This document shows positions 13,203-15,500 of a stretch of 15,500 bases of DNA, piece after piece; within the stretch, counting starts at the first letter, position 1; each line of letters opens with the position of its first letter. Source of the stretch: Burkholderiales bacterium (GTDB taxonomy: Bacteria > Pseudomonadota > Gammaproteobacteria > Burkholderiales > Burkholderiaceae_A); assembly GCA_030834045.1 (NCBI GenBank), contig JAURFZ010000015.1, positions 1 through 15,500 of the forward strand, in the 5' to 3' direction. Under the pieces are notes generated by a model. It made no database searches. It had not been told where the DNA came from and saw only the letters and a program-made list of their open reading frames with translations. The translations under genes and the position numbers were made by a program.

Positions 13203-14202
13203 CGTAGTACCCCTTGTACCAACTTACAAAACTGTTAACCCCAACATGCAAAGGTGTGTAAGGTGCAAAACCCGTAAGGTCTCGTAGGGCTTGCGTATCT
13301 GCATAGGTAGCAGGAACGTCACCTGGCTGCATCGGTAAGAAATTCTTGCGGGCCTTCATTCCAAGCGCATCCTCAATAGCCTCAATAAACGCTGTAAGAG
13401 GCTCAGGATGATGATTGCCGATGTTCAAGACTCGATGCGCAGGAAAGGTCTCGAAAGCGAATTCTTGCCCAGACGGCTCGCGCACTGGCGGGTGGAGGAA
13501 GGCCTGAAGGACACCCTCAACGATATCGTCAACATATGTGAAGTCTCGTTGCATCTGACCATGGTTGTAGACATCGATGGGCTGATTGGCCAATATGGCC
13601 CTGACAAACTTAAAGGCTGCCATATCAGGACGACCCCAGGGGCCATAGACAGTGAAGAAACGCAGGCCTGTTGAAGGAATTTCAAACAAGTGACTGTAGG
13701 TATGCGCCATGAGTTCGTTTGCTTTTTTTGTGGCCGCATAAAGGCTTACTGGACGGTCGACACTCTGGCTTTCAGAAAAAGGAAGTTGTCTGTTACCCCC
13801 GTAAACACTGGAGGAACTGGCATAGACAAGGTGGACTGGCTGCCTTCGAAGGCACTCTAGAACATTAAGAAATCCCGTAATGTTGCTATCGATATAGGCC
13901 TGTGGATTCGTAAGCGAATAACGCACCCCAGCCTGCGCAGCCAGGTGAATTACCCCGTGAAAGGTATGCGTGCGGAAGACCGATTCAATTGCGTTGCGGT
14001 CTTGAAGATCTGCCTTCACCAACTCGAACTGATGGCCCTGGTCGAGACGAGTGAGGCGATGTACCCTCGCTTCCTTTAGAAGGGGGTCATAATAGTCGTT
14101 TAGATTATCAATGCCAACAACTCGATAACCCAAATTCAACAGTCGTTCCGAGACAAAGTGTCCAATGAAGCCGGCAGCCCCAGTTACTAGAATTGTTTTC
14201 AT
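13195..14202 (-). CDS. NAD-dependent sugar epimerase, probable UDP-glucuronate 4-epimerase
   Basis: This is an extended short-chain dehydrogenase/reductase that interconverts nucleotide sugars, most likely UDP-glucuronate and UDP-galacturonate, supplying precursors for capsule or LPS in the cytoplasm. The 335-residue product has the NAD-binding TGAAGFIG (7-14), IDNLNDYYDPLLKEAR (31-46), the HLAAQAGVRYS segment (86-96), catalytic YAATK (155-159) and TVYGPWGRPDMA (184-195). The DYYDP and GPWGRPDMA segments are characteristic of the LspL/CapI-type glucuronate epimerases. ATG 14202 lies 27 nt from the divergent rfaH-like start, with no strong ribosome site. The stop TAA lies within the gspG start region (8-nt overlap), so it appears to be the first gene of the T2SS operon. 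Substrate is inferred from family. Confidence 0.88.
   Translation of the reverse strand: MKTILVTGAAGFIGHFVSERLLNLGYRVVGIDNLNDYYDPLLKEARVHRLTRLDQGHQFELVKADLQDRNAIESVFRTHTFHGVIHLAAQAGVRYSLTNPQAYIDSNITGFLNVLECLRRQPVHLVYASSSSVYGGNRQLPFSESQSVDRPVSLYAATKKANELMAHTYSHLFEIPSTGLRFFTVYGPWGRPDMAAFKFVRAILANQPIDVYNHGQMQRDFTYVDDIVEGVLQAFLHPPVREPSGQEFAFETFPAHRVLNIGNHHPEPLTAFIEAIEDALGMKARKNFLPMQPGDVPATYADTQALRDLTGFAPYTPLHVGVNSFVSWYKGYYGV
13210..13215 (-). promoter_or_regulatory. Ribosome binding site of gspG inside the epimerase gene
   Basis: AAGGGG on the minus strand sits seven bases before GTG 13202. It lies in the last codons of the epimerase gene and fixes the gspG start. Confidence 0.7.
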
Positions 14203-14229
14203 TACTATTCGTTAAAGAGATGAAACGCT

Positions 14230-14760
14230 ATGACAGCTAAAACTGCGTCGGAAATCCGAGTCTGGTATGTCGCTCAGACCAAGCCTCGCCATGAGCATAT
14301 CGCAGAACTGAACCTAACTCGACAAAGATACGAGGTAATCCTGCCGCTCATTCCCAGGCTTCGTAACTCCCGGACTCGCTTACTTGAAAACGAAGAACCC
14401 CTCTTCCCAGGTTATGTCTTCTTTCGACCGGAGCACTCTGAACACTCTCTTTGGCCTGTAAGGTCAACCGTCGGTGTTGCTCGAATCGTGCGATTTGGCT
14501 TGGAATACGCTCATCTGCGAGAGTCCGTCATGAGCGAGATTATGTCTTTTGTTCAGTCTCACTTATCCGATCCCGTTGAGGCCACACGACGATCAAAAAG
14601 GCTTGATATTGGTGCCACTGTGCGGATTACAGGCGGGCCAATGGTTGGGCTTGAAGGCCTTGTCTCAAAAGTAGCGTCTGACCGAATTATTGTTCTTATT
14701 GAGATCATGGGACGCGAGCAAAAAATTGCCATGTCCCCCGCGACCTTAGAGCGCGCCTAG
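14230..14760 (+). CDS. rfaH: RfaH/NusG-family transcription elongation (antitermination) factor
   Basis: NusG-family factors bind the RNA polymerase clamp. RfaH-type paralogs are recruited by an ops element and let polymerase read through long operons for surface polysaccharide or secretion. The 176-residue product has a NusG N-terminal domain with [11 protein letters not shown] (12-22), [10 protein letters not shown] (56-65) and GVARIVRFG (82-90), and a C-terminal KOW domain (about 125-174, [15 protein letters not shown] at 131-145). LFPGYVF and RFG are closer to RfaH than to housekeeping NusG, and there is no secE or ribosomal protein context. ATG 14230 has only a weak AAAGAG site about ten bases upstream. 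A TAGAAT at 14188-14193 resembles a -10 box but lacks a convincing -35. It is divergent from the epimerase-gsp operon, and its 3' end overlaps hemF by 15 nt. Confidence 0.87.
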   Translation: MTAKTASEIRVWYVAQTKPRHEHIAELNLTRQRYEVILPLIPRLRNSRTRLLENEEPLFPGYVFFRPEHSEHSLWPVRSTVGVARIVRFGLEYAHLRESVMSEIMSFVQSHLSDPVEATRRSKRLDIGATVRITGGPMVGLEGLVSKVASDRIIVLIEIMGREQKIAMSPATLERA

Positions 14761-15500
14761 CCAATCACGCGGCTTAATCAGTTCGTAAAGCTTAGCTTCA
14801 GGCGAGCCCGGATCTGGCTGCCAGTTGTAACGCCAGGTTACCTTGGGCGGCATGCTCATTAAGATACTCTCTGCACGCCCCCCACTCTGCAGTCCAAAAT
14901 GGGTGCCTCGGTCGTAGACTAAATTGAACTCCACATAACGGCCCCGACGGTAAGCCTGAAAATCGCGCTCGCGATTCGTAAACGTCATACCCCTGCGGCG
15001 CTCAACAATAGGTAAATAGGCCTTCACGAAGGCATCCCCTACGGCTTGGGTCATTGCAAAGCTCTTGTCAAAGCCCAGTTCGCTGAAGTCATCAAAAAAC
15101 ACGCCGCCAATGCCGCGTGCCTCTTGTCTGTGCTTTAGGAAGAAGTAATCGTCACACCAGGTTTTAAATTTGGGGTAGTAATGATCACCAAAAGGATGAA
15201 GCGCCTGCCGGCAGGTCTCATGGAAATGAACGGCATCCTCCTCAAACCCATAGTAGGGGGTGAGGTCCATCCCGCCACCAAACCACCAGATGTCCTCCTC
15301 ATCCGCCCTCACAGCCTTGGCCACGAGCACCCGAACATTCGCATGCACGGTGGGCACATAGGGGTTGCGGGGGTGGAAGACAAGCGACACGCCAATGGCC
15401 TCAAAACCGCGGCCCGAAAGCTCCGGCCTTGCGGCGGTGGCCGAGGGCGGCAGCTTATCGCCTTGCACATGCGAGAAGCCCACGCCGGCGCGCTCCATTA
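14746..15500 (-). CDS. hemF: Oxygen-dependent coproporphyrinogen III oxidase HemF, C-terminal part (5' end outside window)
   Basis: HemF converts coproporphyrinogen III to protoporphyrinogen IX with molecular oxygen, in cytoplasmic haem synthesis. About 250 of roughly 300 residues are present. Family segments in order are [62 protein letters not shown] and [21 protein letters not shown]. The final [12 protein letters not shown] stretch and the RDWL end are also typical. The Met at 15496-15498 is internal: the E. coli protein has about 50 more residues before the matching position, so the start lies beyond the window. The gene runs towards and overlaps the end of the rfaH-like gene by 15 nt. 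It shows no sign of damage. Confidence 0.96.
   Translation of the reverse strand, partial: MERAGVGFSHVQGDKLPPSATAARPELSGRGFEAIGVSLVFHPRNPYVPTVHANVRVLVAKAVRADEEDIWWFGGGMDLTPYYGFEEDAVHFHETCRQALHPFGDHYYPKFKTWCDDYFFLKHRQEARGIGGVFFDDFSELGFDKSFAMTQAVGDAFVKAYLPIVERRRGMTFTNRERDFQAYRRGRYVEFNLVYDRGTHFGLQSGGRAESILMSMPPKVTWRYNWQPDPGSPEAKLYELIKPRDWLGAL

Noticed and set aside
14188..14193. TAGAAT as a -10 box for the rfaH-like gene
   Set aside because: Five of six bases match, but no acceptable -35 box lies 16-18 nt upstream and it falls in conserved epimerase codons.
14220..14240. Six-codon mini-frame (MKRYDS) overlapping the rfaH start, as a possible leader peptide
   Set aside because: Too short to distinguish from chance; no ribosome site of its own and no codon bias pointing to attenuation.

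Overview
The window reads as a gene-dense stretch of a betaproteobacterial chromosome, most likely Burkholderiales. The pointers are a type II secretion (T2SS) cluster with a gspN gene, an adjacent nadD-rsfS pair, HemF-type oxygen-dependent coproporphyrinogen oxidase and a SCO1-type copper protein. The genus cannot be named from sequence alone. Eighteen protein genes fill almost the whole window. No tRNA, rRNA, CRISPR array, insertion sequence or prophage gene was seen, and no gene-free stretch exceeds about 60 bases.

Layout. (1) Bases 1-3041, plus strand: the 3' part of a SCO1/SenC gene, a chromate-transporter-family gene (chrA), nadD and rsfS, packed head to tail. chrA, nadD and rsfS all appear to start with TTG followed by ACC, each with a purine-rich ribosome site 9 nt upstream. 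(2) Bases 3045-14202, minus strand: a single compact run read as epimerase-gspG-H-I-J-K-L(M)-N-D-E-F-C. Most junctions overlap or touch. It encodes a T2SS: pseudopilins G-K, secretin D, ATPase E, platform proteins F and L, coupling protein C and accessory N. The lead gene is a UDP-glucuronate 4-epimerase-like enzyme whose stop codon lies inside the gspG start region. The prepilin peptidase (gspO/pilD) is not in the window. (3) Bases 14230-14760, plus strand: an RfaH/NusG-type elongation factor diverging from the operon with only 27 nt between. (4) Bases 14746-15500, minus strand: the C-terminal part of hemF, converging on and overlapping the rfaH-like gene.

The most interesting part is the inner-membrane half of the T2SS. 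There is no separate gspM and no room for one. The gene in the gspL position encodes a membrane segment followed by two small domains, the first resembling the periplasmic domain of GspL and the second resembling the C-terminal domain of GspM. I read it as a natural GspL-GspM fusion. In the same cluster GspF lacks the usual N-terminal stretch, GspE has a drastically shortened four-cysteine zinc site, GspC has no PDZ domain, and the start of the gspL-like gene is unclear (TTG, or an upstream ATT). Together these suggest a slimmed-down platform. All functional assignments are from motif and family recognition by eye; no database search was run.
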